From Gammaproteobacteria bacterium (ex Lamellibrachia satsuma) (GTDB lineage: Bacteria > Pseudomonadota > Gammaproteobacteria > Chromatiales > Chromatiaceae), in assembly GCA_019623805.1 (NCBI GenBank), contig CP053680.1, forward strand, positions 3,202,001 through 3,266,000: a stretch of DNA of 64,000 bases. The letters are read 5' to 3'. The translations under genes were made by a program, and so were the position numbers. This document shows positions 1 to 10,141 of the stretch, one piece after another (position 1 is the first letter of the stretch; the number at the start of each line of letters is the position of its first letter). The notes under the pieces are model-generated. The model was not told the DNA's origin and did no database searches. It saw only the letters and a program-made list of their open reading frames with translations.

Positions 1-105
1 GACTTGTTCTTCAATTTCAGAATTGGTACCAGAGCCACCAAGCTTATGCAAAGCCTGTAGCACTGGATTAAAAAGTTCATCGTATTTGTATTTGAATATT
101 TCCAC
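1..105 (-). CDS. Mrr-like restriction endonuclease, N-terminal fragment (runs off window)
   Basis: Only the first 35 codons are inside the window. The frame starts with GTG at 105, preceded by an AAGGA Shine-Dalgarno, and stays open to base 1. The peptide contains KYDELFNPVLQALHKLGG followed by SGTNSEIEEQV, which resembles the winged-helix N-terminal domain of Mrr-type type IV restriction endonucleases. The catalytic domain would lie outside. It is transcribed divergently from the integron integrase and begins 16 bases after an attI-like core site, so it is probably the first gene cassette of an integron. The family call rests on a short stretch and is moderate; the reading frame with its ribosome-binding site is well supported. 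Confidence 0.55.
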   Translation of the reverse strand, partial: MEIFKYKYDELFNPVLQALHKLGGSGTNSEIEEQV

Positions 106-121
106 GATCTTCCTTTATGAC

Positions 122-136
122 ATTTAACAGTTAAAT
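122..136 (-). promoter_or_regulatory. attI-like core recombination site (GTTAAAT)
   Basis: ATTTAACAGTTAAAT is a perfect inverted repeat, so the integron core consensus GTTRRRY is matched on both strands (GTTAAAT). Read on the minus strand, the core at 128-122 lies between the integrase start and the first divergent gene, the normal place for attI. The cassette gene's start codon follows 16 bases later. An additional imperfect inverted repeat (TCCCAA / TTGGGA) lies at about 145-170 and could be an accessory integrase-binding region. The assignment follows from position and consensus; no recombination evidence is visible. Confidence 0.45.
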
Positions 137-256
137 ATACAGCTTCCCAAATAATCCCACATATTGGGAGTTATCCTGCTTCGGGATATTGTTTTCAATT
201 CTTCCTCAATGTAGTGTACTCCAATGGGAATTGGAATCCAGCCACGGAGGGCGGAG

Positions 257-1663
257 ATGAATCAGGATGTCTTGCAGAAAGATCGGGTAAAAGTTGCTCA
301 GTTTTGGGGTAACTATCAGAAGTTACTGAGAAATGAGTCTGTCGCTGCACGTGCAATGCCTTGGTACAGGAGGCATGTAGAGGCGTATATTACTGCCACC
401 AAACCAGCAAGGCTTGCTGAACATACAGCGAAGCAGGTGGCTTCATATCTTGAGACAATCGGGCGGGATCAGCGGCTTGAGGCGTGGCGCTTTAGTCAAG
501 CGGTAGATGCGCTGCGTATCTTATTCTGTCGGCAACTCGATGTGGATTGGTGCGGTTTGATTGACTGGAAGGGGATTTTCCTGGCAGCTAAATCGCTTGA
601 AAATGATCACGCGACACATGGAAGAGATGTAATTACCACCGATCCGTTGCTGCTCTTCAATGTGGACGCTGACATCCACTCGCGCAATTTTGCAGCAAAT
701 GCTCCGGATCTGTTCAAGCGCCTGCTGACTGCTCTGCGGGTGAGGGGGCTTGCCTATAACACGGAGAAGGCCTACCGCCAATGGGTTGCCCGCTATCTTT
801 CTTTTCACCAATGGGCTGATCCTGAAACCCTTGCCGCAAAAGGGATTGCCGCTTACCTGGAGCACCTTGCTGTTCAGAGGAGTGTCTCTTCGTCTACTCA
901 GCATCAGGCACTCAATGCTTTGATCTTTCTCTATCGTGAGGTTCTGGGTCTCGATGTTACTGATGCTGTTTCGTTCGTCCGCGCCCGGCCGAAACGGCGT
1001 ATTCCTACGGTTTTGTCACATCGGGAAGTGAAGGCCTTGCTTGACTGCATGAACGGTCGTACGCATCTGATGGCATCGCTGATGTATGGTACCGGAATGC
1101 GTGTTATGGAGTGTGTCAGGCTGCGTGTTATGGACCTTGATTTTGACTACCGGCAGATTACAGTACGTCATGGAAAGGGCGGCAAGGATAGGGTCGTGCC
1201 ACTACCGGATAGCCTCAGTAACACCGTCCGGGAAAACATGACGGAGGCGGAAAAACTACACGATGAGGATCTAAGAAAAGGTTTCGGCGAGACCTACCTG
1301 CCGAGCGCTTTGAAACGTAAGTACCCGAATGCGGCGAAGGAGTGGCGTTGGCAATATCTGTTTCCTGCCAGCCGTATCTCTACGGACCCGAGAAGTGGTG
1401 CTGCCCGGCGCCATCACATGCATGAGTCTGCGCTACAGAAGGCGGTGCGACGGGCAGCATTGGAAGCCGGTATTGACAAGCGCGTAACCAGCCATACCTT
1501 ACGTCACTCCTTTGCCACCCATTTGTTGGAGTCGGGGCAGGACATCCGTACTGTACAGGCCCTGTTGGGGCATGCAAATGTCTCTACCACTGAGATTTAC
1601 ACTCACGTCATGCAGCGTGGCGGACATGGTGTTCGCAGCCCGGTCGATCTGTTGGCTACCTGA
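257..1663 (+). CDS. intI: Integron integrase (IntI-type tyrosine recombinase), long form
   Basis: Site-specific tyrosine recombinase that inserts and excises gene cassettes at attI/attC sites. The catalytic set is present: Arg in [13 protein letters not shown] (codon 1100-1102), Lys in [13 protein letters not shown], the [14 protein letters not shown] histidine and the Tyr nucleophile (codon 1598-1600). The IntI-specific insertion ([12 protein letters not shown], then [20 protein letters not shown]) separates it from XerC/D and phage integrases. At 468 aa it is longer than IntI1 (337 aa) because about 130 extra residues precede the core-binding domain. ATG 257 is preferred over the upstream ATG at 224 because GGAGG lies 6 bases before it. 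It is divergent from a probable first cassette on the left and convergent with the flavoprotein gene on the right. Confidence 0.93.
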   Translation: MNQDVLQKDRVKVAQFWGNYQKLLRNESVAARAMPWYRRHVEAYITATKPARLAEHTAKQVASYLETIGRDQRLEAWRFSQAVDALRILFCRQLDVDWCGLIDWKGIFLAAKSLENDHATHGRDVITTDPLLLFNVDADIHSRNFAANAPDLFKRLLTALRVRGLAYNTEKAYRQWVARYLSFHQWADPETLAAKGIAAYLEHLAVQRSVSSSTQHQALNALIFLYREVLGLDVTDAVSFVRARPKRRIPTVLSHREVKALLDCMNGRTHLMASLMYGTGMRVMECVRLRVMDLDFDYRQITVRHGKGGKDRVVPLPDSLSNTVRENMTEAEKLHDEDLRKGFGETYLPSALKRKYPNAAKEWRWQYLFPASRISTDPRSGAARRHHMHESALQKAVRRAALEAGIDKRVTSHTLRHSFATHLLESGQDIRTVQALLGHANVSTTEIYTHVMQRGGHGVRSPVDLLAT

Positions 1664-1697
1664 TCCCGTTCTGAACACGGAGTGTGTTCATCGGGAT
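1663..1697. terminator. Bidirectional hairpin between convergent genes
   Basis: An interrupted inverted repeat (ATCCCG...TGAACAC / GTGTTCA...CGGGAT) starts at the integrase stop codon and ends 9 bases before the convergent flavoprotein stop. It lacks a clear T-run, so terminator function is inferred from position. Confidence 0.4.
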
Positions 1698-1705
1698 ACT
1701 TCTGC

Positions 1706-2584
1706 TCAGAGGTAGAGCAATTCTGACCAGCGATTTTCATCCTTCATTTTTTGTCTCATCACATCCCAGGTTTCCGTGGAGCCTGCAAGCTGGGCCAGAA
1801 TTTTGTCTAGCGCGTCATTGGCCTTGCGAGTGCCCGCGAGAAATACATGGGTCTTCGGATCCTGCAGCATATCCCAGGCTTCTGTTGCATGTTCCTCCAA
1901 GGTCAACTCCAGTGCTTCATCAGCATTTACACCATATTTGGTGCTGATGCTCTGGTAAGCTTCAAAGGTCTCATTCACATAGTAGTTGGCCAAGTCGCTG
2001 TCGACGTCATTCATATAGAGCAGATCAAGTCCGTTCATATCGCCGAAAAAGAGTCTGACTTTTCCATCCCATCCCTGGTGTGTGCTGTAGATACGTTGGA
2101 TAAAGGCGCGAAAGGGTGCGATGCCGGTTCCACTGCCGATCATCAGCAGGTTGCTATCGCGCGTCTTCGGCATATTGAAGACGCTTTTGTAGGGACCTGT
2201 GAGTGTGATCGGGTCGCCGGATTTTGCATCACAAAGGTAATTTGAAGCGATGCCCGGAAACTGTTCGCCTGAGATCTCATCGATATAGAAGCAACGACGA
2301 ACAATGATCTGGATCTCGATCTCATCGTCGGCCTGCTTGTCACGTGCATTGGCGATGGAGTAGTAGCGATGATGGGGCTTGGTTCCAAAGGCGTGGGGGC
2401 CTGGCACCAGCACGCCGATGGTTTGTCCTTCCAGGAAACGAAAAGCGGGATCGGCGATACCCAGCCTGATGACCCTGATTTCATCGGTATCGTCGGGCGA
2501 GATGCGCCGGCTGTCGATTACCACGGCAGGGCAGGTATTGCTCAAGGCGTAATCTGGTGTGGAATTATTCATGATTTGTTTCAT
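1706..2584 (-). CDS. Ferredoxin-NADP+ reductase-like flavoprotein
   Basis: A 292-aa FAD/NAD(P)H oxidoreductase of the plant-type FNR fold, expected to move electrons between NADPH and ferredoxin or a similar carrier in the cytoplasm. RYYSIANA (about residue 93) is the FAD-binding RxYS motif, the TLTGPYKS segment is the phosphate-binding loop, and GSGTGIAPFRAF is the NADP pyrophosphate-binding loop. VFLAGTRKAND is the C-terminal nicotinamide region. The protein ends in RWSELLYL. ATG 2584 lacks a strong ribosome-binding site and ATG 2572 (MNNSTPDYAL) is an alternative. It is separated from the upstream acsA gene by a strong terminator and so is probably transcribed on its own. Electron partner unknown; a BoxA- or PetH-like role is equally possible. 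Confidence 0.85.
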   Translation of the reverse strand: MKQIMNNSTPDYALSNTCPAVVIDSRRISPDDTDEIRVIRLGIADPAFRFLEGQTIGVLVPGPHAFGTKPHHRYYSIANARDKQADDEIEIQIIVRRCFYIDEISGEQFPGIASNYLCDAKSGDPITLTGPYKSVFNMPKTRDSNLLMIGSGTGIAPFRAFIQRIYSTHQGWDGKVRLFFGDMNGLDLLYMNDVDSDLANYYVNETFEAYQSISTKYGVNADEALELTLEEHATEAWDMLQDPKTHVFLAGTRKANDALDKILAQLAGSTETWDVMRQKMKDENRWSELLYL

Positions 2585-2609
2585 GTCCGGTGGATCAATC
2601 TGGGTAATA

Positions 2610-2637
2610 AAAAGAGGCGGCTCATGTCGCCTCTTTT
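2610..2637 (-). terminator. Rho-independent terminator of acsA
   Basis: A perfect 10-bp stem (AAAAGAGGCG / CGCCTCTTTT) with an 8-base loop is followed on the minus strand by TTATTA, directly downstream of the acsA stop codon. Confidence 0.85.
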
Positions 2638-2654
2638 CATTCCATAATTACAGG

Positions 2655-4601
<1,947 letters not shown>

Positions 4602-4697
4602 CTTTTTCTCCTCGATTCAGTGGTTCTTTCATTGCGTTTATAAAGCACCTGGTCCGAAAGGTCCATATTTCCGGATAGTATCAGCCAGTGTTACTGA

Positions 4698-5270
4698 TTA
4701 TGAATCAGGCTGCCGATAGCTCATCAGGTGTGAGGGCGACAGCCAGAAAAGGGCGGCCTCCTCATCTTCGGTAAGTTCGCGTTTGAGAACGACCTCTCCA
4801 TGGTTCGTGCGCCAGCGAACGATGCTGTCCGGGGCAGGGGAGGTCACCGCCGCTCGGCTTTCGTCCTCGGCCTCCCCCAACTGCTGGAGCAGTTGGATCT
4901 GTAATTGCTCATGGTAGCCGGGATGATATATCAGTTTCAGGGCGCTGATGCGCTGGTCGGCAAAAAAGAGTGTCAGATATTTTGCCGGGATGCCGTTGAA
5001 GGTGCCGATCAGTGTCAGGCAGAGACGGTCGCCGAAGCTGGTCTCCCGCGTTTCGCACTGCCAGGTGATATCGGGATAGACGGTTTTCAGTTCGGTCTCG
5101 GTGAGTGCGGCATCCAATTCCTTGAGATTGAATTCGATTGTGTTCTCTCCTTTGAGCCAGAGAAAGACCGAATCGGAGCGGCGTTGTCCATCATCGGTAA
5201 ATACCAGCCAGAAGATGGGGCCGATGACTATGCCCAGCAGGATGAGTTTTTTGTAGAGTTCTAACAGCAC
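4698..5270 (-). CDS. Hypothetical single-pass membrane-anchored protein
   Basis: I do not recognise this 190-aa protein. Residues about 8-25 (LILLGIVIGPIFWLVF) form an uncleaved signal anchor or transmembrane helix; the remainder is a soluble, mixed alpha/beta, acidic domain with two cysteines (WQCETR and RLCLTL) that could form a disulfide in the periplasm. The C-terminus has an Asp/Glu-rich loop (ELTEDEEAALFWL). It lies upstream of acsA in the same direction with about 95 bases between them, so it may have a separate promoter. Reading-frame quality (codon use, hydrophobic N-terminus) supports a real gene; function cannot be given. Confidence 0.7.
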   Translation of the reverse strand: MLLELYKKLILLGIVIGPIFWLVFTDDGQRRSDSVFLWLKGENTIEFNLKELDAALTETELKTVYPDITWQCETRETSFGDRLCLTLIGTFNGIPAKYLTLFFADQRISALKLIYHPGYHEQLQIQLLQQLGEAEDESRAAVTSPAPDSIVRWRTNHGEVVLKRELTEDEEAALFWLSPSHLMSYRQPDS

Positions 5271-5382
5271 GGTCTATTCCTCAGCGACTGTAGGTACTAT
5301 AGAGGGGAGCTAAGCCTCTAATAGGGAAGGCAAAAATGGAGAACCTAGAGATGACATCAACCAAAAACCCCTAAAGGAGAGT

Positions 5383-5924
5383 ATTACATCTGTACCAGCA
5401 GTTTTATACCAGGCAATTGAACTGAACGTGTACGAATGGTAGTTGCTGTTTAGCTACGCGGGAAAGCAGCGTCAACGTATGATCGTGGCTCGTGACCTGA
5501 AGGTGCTGCTGGTAGAGATTGGGCAGACACGGGTAAAGTTGTGGTTTCCTGCGGAAGCGTTGGTGGTCAGTTGTACGGAGTAGGCAGAGAGGGACATTGG
5601 CTCCATTGTACCCTGCAGATAGTACATGTCCCGAGTGAACAAGATGAGGTGGAGATAGGCTTGGCCTGGGAGTTGGAGTATGAACGCGATTGTCGGATTG
5701 CCGACGGTTCGGGCAAGAAACTGGAGCAGGTCAGGCGGACAATGCTGTTGAAAAGTATTGGTCACATTTCAGCCTGGCTGCTGGAGATGGAGCTATATGG
5801 CTGGTGCAAACTCCGCAATAGGTCATACCGGCGTATTGAAAACCTGGCTAACACGAAGGCAGAACAATCAGATAGGTCGATAAGGACGGTGCGCGTACAT
5901 TTCATCGAGGCCGGGGGGGGATAA
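5383..5924 (+). pseudogene. Decayed IS110-family transposase
   Basis: Pieces of an IS110-type transposase can be followed through stops, a frameshift and internal deletions. In the first frame (5383-5583) KQRQRMIVARDLKVLLVEIG and LWFPAEALVVSCTE match the N-terminal region of IS110 transposases, with an in-frame TAG at 5440 and another at 5581. In the next frame (from about 5582) GREGHWLHCTLQ continues the match, then jumps to VHVPSEQDE and to LKSIGHISAWLLEMELYGW plus KLRNRSYRR, which resemble the C-terminal transposase_20 domain. The segment between them, including the expected RRAKTDRLD-type motif, is missing. The rest of the 5271-6097 interval has no convincing gene; 5925-6097 shows nothing I can name. 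Confidence 0.6.
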
Positions 5925-6097
5925 TGTCCCCATCAACAGGCTGGATATGCGTAAGAAATCCGGTTCCTATTATCAACGGTGCACAGTCTTGCAAACTTGC
6001 AAAGTGGGAGGAGAGCTTATACGGGCTATAGTCGCGAAACACTACAAAACTTGAATCAGATATAGTCGTTTGCGCGTGGTGTAGCCCGACAAATAGT

Positions 6098-6844
6098 CTA
6101 AGCGTTGCCTGCGGCTTTCTCCAGACGCTCTTTCCAGAAGACAGTGGCCCCGGCCACCGCCGCCGGCATTGCGACAAAATTCAGGATGGGCACCATCATC
6201 AATAGCGTGACGCTGCCACCAAATGCCATCGCAGTAAAACGGGCCTTTTTCAGACGTTTGTGCTGATCCTTGAAGAGCAGGCTGTGATTGCCCATCGGGT
6301 AGTCGCTATACTCGATAGAGAGAAACCAGGCACCGAAGGCGATCCATAAAAAGGGTGCAACGATGTTGAGCACCGGGATCGCGAAGAGAATCAGCAGTGG
6401 GATCGCCCGCAGCAAAAAATAGAGTATCTTGCGCAGTTCAGAAAACAGGGCAGGAAGAATATCCTTCATCACCTGTTTGATGCTGCCGCTCTCCTCCTGC
6501 AACCGGCCGCCGAGATAGAGCTCCACCTTCTCTGCCAGCAGGCCGTTGAATGGCGCGGCGATCAGGTTGGCGATGACGGTAAAGGTGTAGAAGATGATTA
6601 GCAACAGTGCCAGAGCGAAGATTGGCCAAAGCAGCCAGCGCAGGTAGGAGAGCCAGCTGTCGTCGGCGGGCAGAAAGTGATCCATCAGCAGATCGAACTG
6701 GCTGATTCCTATCCCAACCAGCAGGCTGAAGACCAGGATATTGATCAGCAGGGGGATGAGTACGAAACGTCTCAGCCCGGGTTTGCTTATCAGGCTTAAG
6801 CCGCGCAGCAGATAGCCGACGCCGGAGAGGGGATTGTTTGCCAT
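6098..6844 (-). CDS. cysZ: CysZ-like sulfate permease (EI24/CysZ family membrane protein)
   Basis: A 248-aa inner-membrane protein of the CysZ family, which imports sulfate for cysteine synthesis. The N-terminal NPLSGVGYLLRGLSLISKPGLR, two early hydrophobic hairpins (about residues 27-50 and 67-95), the ANLIAAPFNGLLAEKVE amphipathic segment and the C-terminal PILNFVAMPAAVAGATVFW helix are the family hallmarks. Length agrees with E. coli CysZ (253 aa). It is divergent from nfo, with about 73 bases between the two starts. The ribosome-binding site is weak. Confidence 0.9.
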   Translation of the reverse strand: MANNPLSGVGYLLRGLSLISKPGLRRFVLIPLLINILVFSLLVGIGISQFDLLMDHFLPADDSWLSYLRWLLWPIFALALLLIIFYTFTVIANLIAAPFNGLLAEKVELYLGGRLQEESGSIKQVMKDILPALFSELRKILYFLLRAIPLLILFAIPVLNIVAPFLWIAFGAWFLSIEYSDYPMGNHSLLFKDQHKRLKKARFTAMAFGGSVTLLMMVPILNFVAMPAAVAGATVFWKERLEKAAGNA

Positions 6845-6917
6845 GTTGCTTCGGTCTGTTTTGATAAAAGCTGGATTTTAACAGAGTTAGAGATTCAATA
6901 ACCAAAGGACAGAACCA

Positions 6918-7763
6918 ATGAAGTTTGTAGGCGCCCACGTCAGTGCTTCCGGTGGTGTTCAGAACGCCCCGTTGAATGCTGAAAAAATTGGTGCGAAGGC
7001 CTTTGCGCTATTCACCAAGAACCAACGTCAATGGAAGGCAAAGCCGCTGACCGATGAGGCGGTAGAGGGTTTCAAAGTGAATCTAGAACAGGTCGGTATC
7101 GCCCCGGAACATGTGCTGCCCCACGACAGTTATCTGATCAATCTCGGGCATCCGGAAACCGAGGAGCTGGAGAAATCCCGTGCCGCCTTTGTCGACGAGA
7201 TGCAGCGCTGTGAACAGCTCGGTCTGAAACTTCTTAACTTCCATCCCGGCGCCACCCTGCGAAAGATCGGTGAGGAGGCGAGTCTCGACCGCGTATCCGA
7301 GTCGATAAATATCGCCCTGGAGCAGACGAAAGGGGTGACAGCGGTGATCGAAAACACTGCAGGTCAAGGCTCCACGCTGGGCTACAGGTTTGAGCAGTTG
7401 GCCCGAATTATTGAAGGGGTGGAGGACAAACGCAGGATAGGTGTCTGTCTCGATACCTGTCACACATTTGTCTCCGGCTATGATCTGCGGACCAGTGACG
7501 CCTGCGGGCAGACCTTCGATGAGTTTGAGCGCATCGTCGGCTTCAACTATCTGCGTGGCATGCACCTCAACGATAGCAAGCCTGATCTGGGGGCCAGAGT
7601 GGACCGGCACCATAGTCTCGGCCAGGGAAAGATCGGCTGGGATGCCTTCAGCTTTATTATGCGGGACCCACGTTTTGACGATATTCCCATGGTGCTGGAG
7701 ACGATCGATGACACAATCTGGCGAGAGGAGATACAGGCGCTCTATCGGTTTTCCACCGAATAG
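6918..7763 (+). CDS. nfo: Endonuclease IV (AP endonuclease)
   Basis: Zinc-dependent apurinic/apyrimidinic endonuclease of base excision repair, 281 aa like the E. coli enzyme. It begins [18 protein letters not shown] and carries the family signatures [44 protein letters not shown] and [12 protein letters not shown], which contribute the His/Glu/Asp ligands of the trinuclear zinc site, ending with MVLETIDD. The start is supported by AAAGGA 7 bases upstream. It is a monocistronic gene on the plus strand, divergent from cysZ. Confidence 0.97.
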   Translation: MKFVGAHVSASGGVQNAPLNAEKIGAKAFALFTKNQRQWKAKPLTDEAVEGFKVNLEQVGIAPEHVLPHDSYLINLGHPETEELEKSRAAFVDEMQRCEQLGLKLLNFHPGATLRKIGEEASLDRVSESINIALEQTKGVTAVIENTAGQGSTLGYRFEQLARIIEGVEDKRRIGVCLDTCHTFVSGYDLRTSDACGQTFDEFERIVGFNYLRGMHLNDSKPDLGARVDRHHSLGQGKIGWDAFSFIMRDPRFDDIPMVLETIDDTIWREEIQALYRFSTE

Positions 7764-7967
7764 AGAACCAAGCTTGAGGTCATCAACAACGCTCTAAATC
7801 AGGCTCTGGCCCCTGCCAAACAATATCAACAAGCTTATAGAAACTGCGGAATTTGCGTTTACGCAATGCATGCCTGCAGGTAATTGTGGATGCTGTAGCC
7901 TTTAAAAACCGGTTACAGATTCTCTCCGTTGAGCTGAATGCAGTAGCTGCTTACCGGAGAATTCATT

Positions 7968-8927
7968 ATGTCTAACCCATCCCGATTAGAGAATTTCCCC
8001 ATCTCCTTCTTTTCCATTGTGATGGGGTTGTGTGGGCTTACGATTGCCTGGAGCACGTTTCAACGTGCGTTCGGTTTGCAGTTGAATGTCGATGGAGCGC
8101 TGGCGCTGTTTGTCGCCGGTCTGTTTGTGGTGTTGCTTTTCTTCTATGTGAGAAAAATCCTCTATTTTCGTGATGCAGTTATTCGGGAATTAAATCATCC
8201 TGTGAAGATGAATTTCTTTCCCAGTATCTCCATCAGCCTGCTACTGCTCTCCATTGTCTCTTTGCATACGCTGCCTGTGGCCGCAGAACCTTTATGGTTG
8301 ATGGGTACTGTGATGCATATTGGATTTACGCTCTATATCATGAGTGTCTGGATTCATCATGATCAGTTCGAGATTCATCACATAAATCCTGCGTGGTTTA
8401 TTCCAGTGGTTGGGAATGTACTGGTGCCAGTGGCAGGGATGCAACTGGGATATACAGAGGTTTCGTGGTTTTTCTTCAGTATTGGCGTCGTTTTCTGGAT
8501 CGTCCTGATGACGATCATCTTTTACCGGATCATGTTTCATAGCCCGATGCCTGAAAAACTGATGCCGACCCTGTTTATTCTTATTGCACCGCCGGCGGTG
8601 GGTTTCCTCTCATATATAAAATTGACGGGAGACTTCGATGCGTTTGCCAGGATTCTCTACTATGTGGGGCTTTTTCTGACGCTCCTGCTGGCAACCCAAT
8701 ACCGGTTTTTTATCCGGATCAACTTTTTCCTCACATGGTGGGCCTACTCCTTCCCTATCGCCGCGATAACCATTGCCACCCTTGTAGTGTATGAACATAC
8801 TGGATCAGTCGCGCATGCGGGATTGAGTTGGGTGCTTGTCACTCTGCTGACACTGCTGATCATTATGTTGCTCTACAGAACAGCGCGTGCCGTGAGCCGT
8901 CATATGATCTGCCGCCCGGAAGATTAA
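7968..8927 (+). CDS. SLAC1/TehA-family anion channel or C4-dicarboxylate transporter
   Basis: A 319-aa integral membrane protein with about ten transmembrane helices. It begins with LENFPISFFSIVMGLCGL, the typical first helix of the TehA/SLAC1/Mae1 (voltage-dependent anion channel) family, and keeps the NPAWFIPVVGNVLVPVAG segment in the middle. Bacterial members are annotated as tellurite resistance or C4-dicarboxylate carriers, but substrate cannot be read from sequence. The start has GGAGA 7 bases upstream. A perfect hairpin follows the stop codon. Confidence 0.88.
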   Translation: MSNPSRLENFPISFFSIVMGLCGLTIAWSTFQRAFGLQLNVDGALALFVAGLFVVLLFFYVRKILYFRDAVIRELNHPVKMNFFPSISISLLLLSIVSLHTLPVAAEPLWLMGTVMHIGFTLYIMSVWIHHDQFEIHHINPAWFIPVVGNVLVPVAGMQLGYTEVSWFFFSIGVVFWIVLMTIIFYRIMFHSPMPEKLMPTLFILIAPPAVGFLSYIKLTGDFDAFARILYYVGLFLTLLLATQYRFFIRINFFLTWWAYSFPIAAITIATLVVYEHTGSVAHAGLSWVLVTLLTLLIIMLLYRTARAVSRHMICRPED

Positions 8928-8963
8928 CAAGTAAGATAACTATTCACCCTCCTGATATAAAGT

Positions 8964-8985
8964 CCCTCCACGTCCTTGTGGAGGG
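8964..8985 (+). terminator. Hairpin after the SLAC1-type gene
   Basis: A perfect 8-bp stem (CCCTCCAC / GTGGAGGG) with a 6-base loop lies 37 bases past the stop codon. It lacks a strong T-run, so termination efficiency is uncertain. Confidence 0.5.
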
Positions 8986-9150
8986 TGTGTCATCACTGAC
9001 TTTCCTTGCCTGTCCAAAGTAGGCAATGAGATTGTATTGGAAATTTATGACGATTTGATGACAACATAAAATCCCGACGAAGCAGGGTTGTGGTGCTCGA
9101 TAAGTTTTGGCGACCCAATCCTACTTGCAAACCCTCCATTTTGGTAATTC

Positions 9151-9573
9151 TCACGTCTTCAGATGAGGGTAGATCAAAGCGAGAGATAGATTAACTATTG
9201 TTACGACAAGCCAAAATACCAACAACCAGTTTGCAAATCCCATCTTACTTTGGCTGGTAGACCAGCCTAGATCATCCAGCTCCATCCATTCTTCGACTCT
9301 ATGTAGATATCTGTGAATCCGCTGCGCGTAATAATGGAGGATGATCGCCTTCAAAGAAAACAATATCGTAATTACAAAAGGTGCCCAAACGGCTAAATTC
9401 TGAGGTGACTTGGTTGAATCAGAAAAAATCCAAGCCCAAACCGCACCTGAAAAAATCAGGACGTAGCGTTGTAGCCAGACAGTATCGTCAACTAACTGCC
9501 GATACCTCGCCTGGAGTTCTTGGAATTCCAAGAGTAGAAACTGCTCCTGTTTTCCCATAGTGGAGTTTTTCAT
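9151..9573 (-). CDS. Hypothetical small membrane protein
   Basis: A 140-aa protein I do not recognise. It has an N-terminal helical, Glu/Gln-rich segment (EQFLLLEFQELQARYRQLVD), two hydrophobic helices (VLIFSGAVWAWIF and WAPFVITILFSLKAIILHYY), a basic cytoplasmic loop (AQRIHRYLHRVEEW) and a final helix (WLLVFWLVVTIVNLSLALIY). It could resemble RipA/YiaA-like or SMODS-associated two- or three-helix membrane proteins, but no motif fixes this. An alternative start is ATG 9558 (MGKQEQF). Neighbouring genes give no functional hint. Confidence 0.6.
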   Translation of the reverse strand: MKNSTMGKQEQFLLLEFQELQARYRQLVDDTVWLQRYVLIFSGAVWAWIFSDSTKSPQNLAVWAPFVITILFSLKAIILHYYAQRIHRYLHRVEEWMELDDLGWSTSQSKMGFANWLLVFWLVVTIVNLSLALIYPHLKT

Positions 9574-9985
9574 GTGGAGCTAACGATCCTGTCGAAAAAA
9601 AGACATATAAATTGAACCATAGTACATTTGACCGTATTTAATGCATGGTTATTGTATGTATGACCGCTTTGGGAGTTATGGCTTGCCAAAGTTTTGGGAT
9701 GACTGTTGAGTGCGCATTCGTCTGATTCCCTTCCTCTCCTTCAGGTTGCCAATAGCCTTTCGGGCAATATTTGTTATCAGCTGCAGTCGCAGCTTTCTCT
9801 CTCATCAGTCTCATGCGTGTAATGTCATCACTTGATGAGCCTGGCGATGTCTTTTTGATCCGGTTATCTGAAGTGAGAGTCTCTGGGAACGCTGGTTAAT
9901 CTGCGTTACTTTCCACACAACTGAGTCAAATGACACAAAAAATACCCTAACTTAGTCGAACGTCGAAAAAAATTAACAAATTGTA
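9574..9985. other. Intergenic region without recognisable gene
   Basis: About 410 bases of AT-rich sequence between the small membrane protein gene and the copper receptor promoter. Both strands have only short, interrupted frames and no ribosome-binding site with a plausible start; I see no RNA gene. Confidence 0.5.
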
Positions 9986-10014
9986 TTGTAAGTGAGTGTT
10001 CGTCTTGATATATA
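9986..10014 (+). promoter_or_regulatory. Candidate sigma70 promoter for the TonB-dependent receptor
   Basis: TTGTAA and TATATA are separated by exactly 17 bases. The implied leader to the start codon at 10142 is about 120 bases long, leaving room for regulation, but I see no known riboswitch signature in it. Confidence 0.45.
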
Positions 10015-10141
10015 AGTTCCAACTAATGTTCTGGAGCGAAACACCTCGCGAATATCCGCACCCCTGGCTCAGGCGCTTGTATGGCTAGGCATATTTAAGA
10101 ATTTGGTCCTAAACAATAACAATCCATCAAAAGGAGTTCCC

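Noticed and set aside
5478..5583. CsrA-like or PilZ-like short gene
   Set aside because: Superficial resemblance only; the same stretch fits the N-terminal region of an IS110 transposase and continues into further transposase blocks in another frame.
5902..6177. Small minus-strand frame overlapping the end of cysZ
   Set aside because: It is a frame shadow of the cysZ 3' end plus non-coding sequence, without protein-like character.
10015..10141. Possible metal or cofactor riboswitch in the copper receptor leader
   Set aside because: None of the conserved riboswitch sequence boxes I know (such as the cobalamin box) is present.
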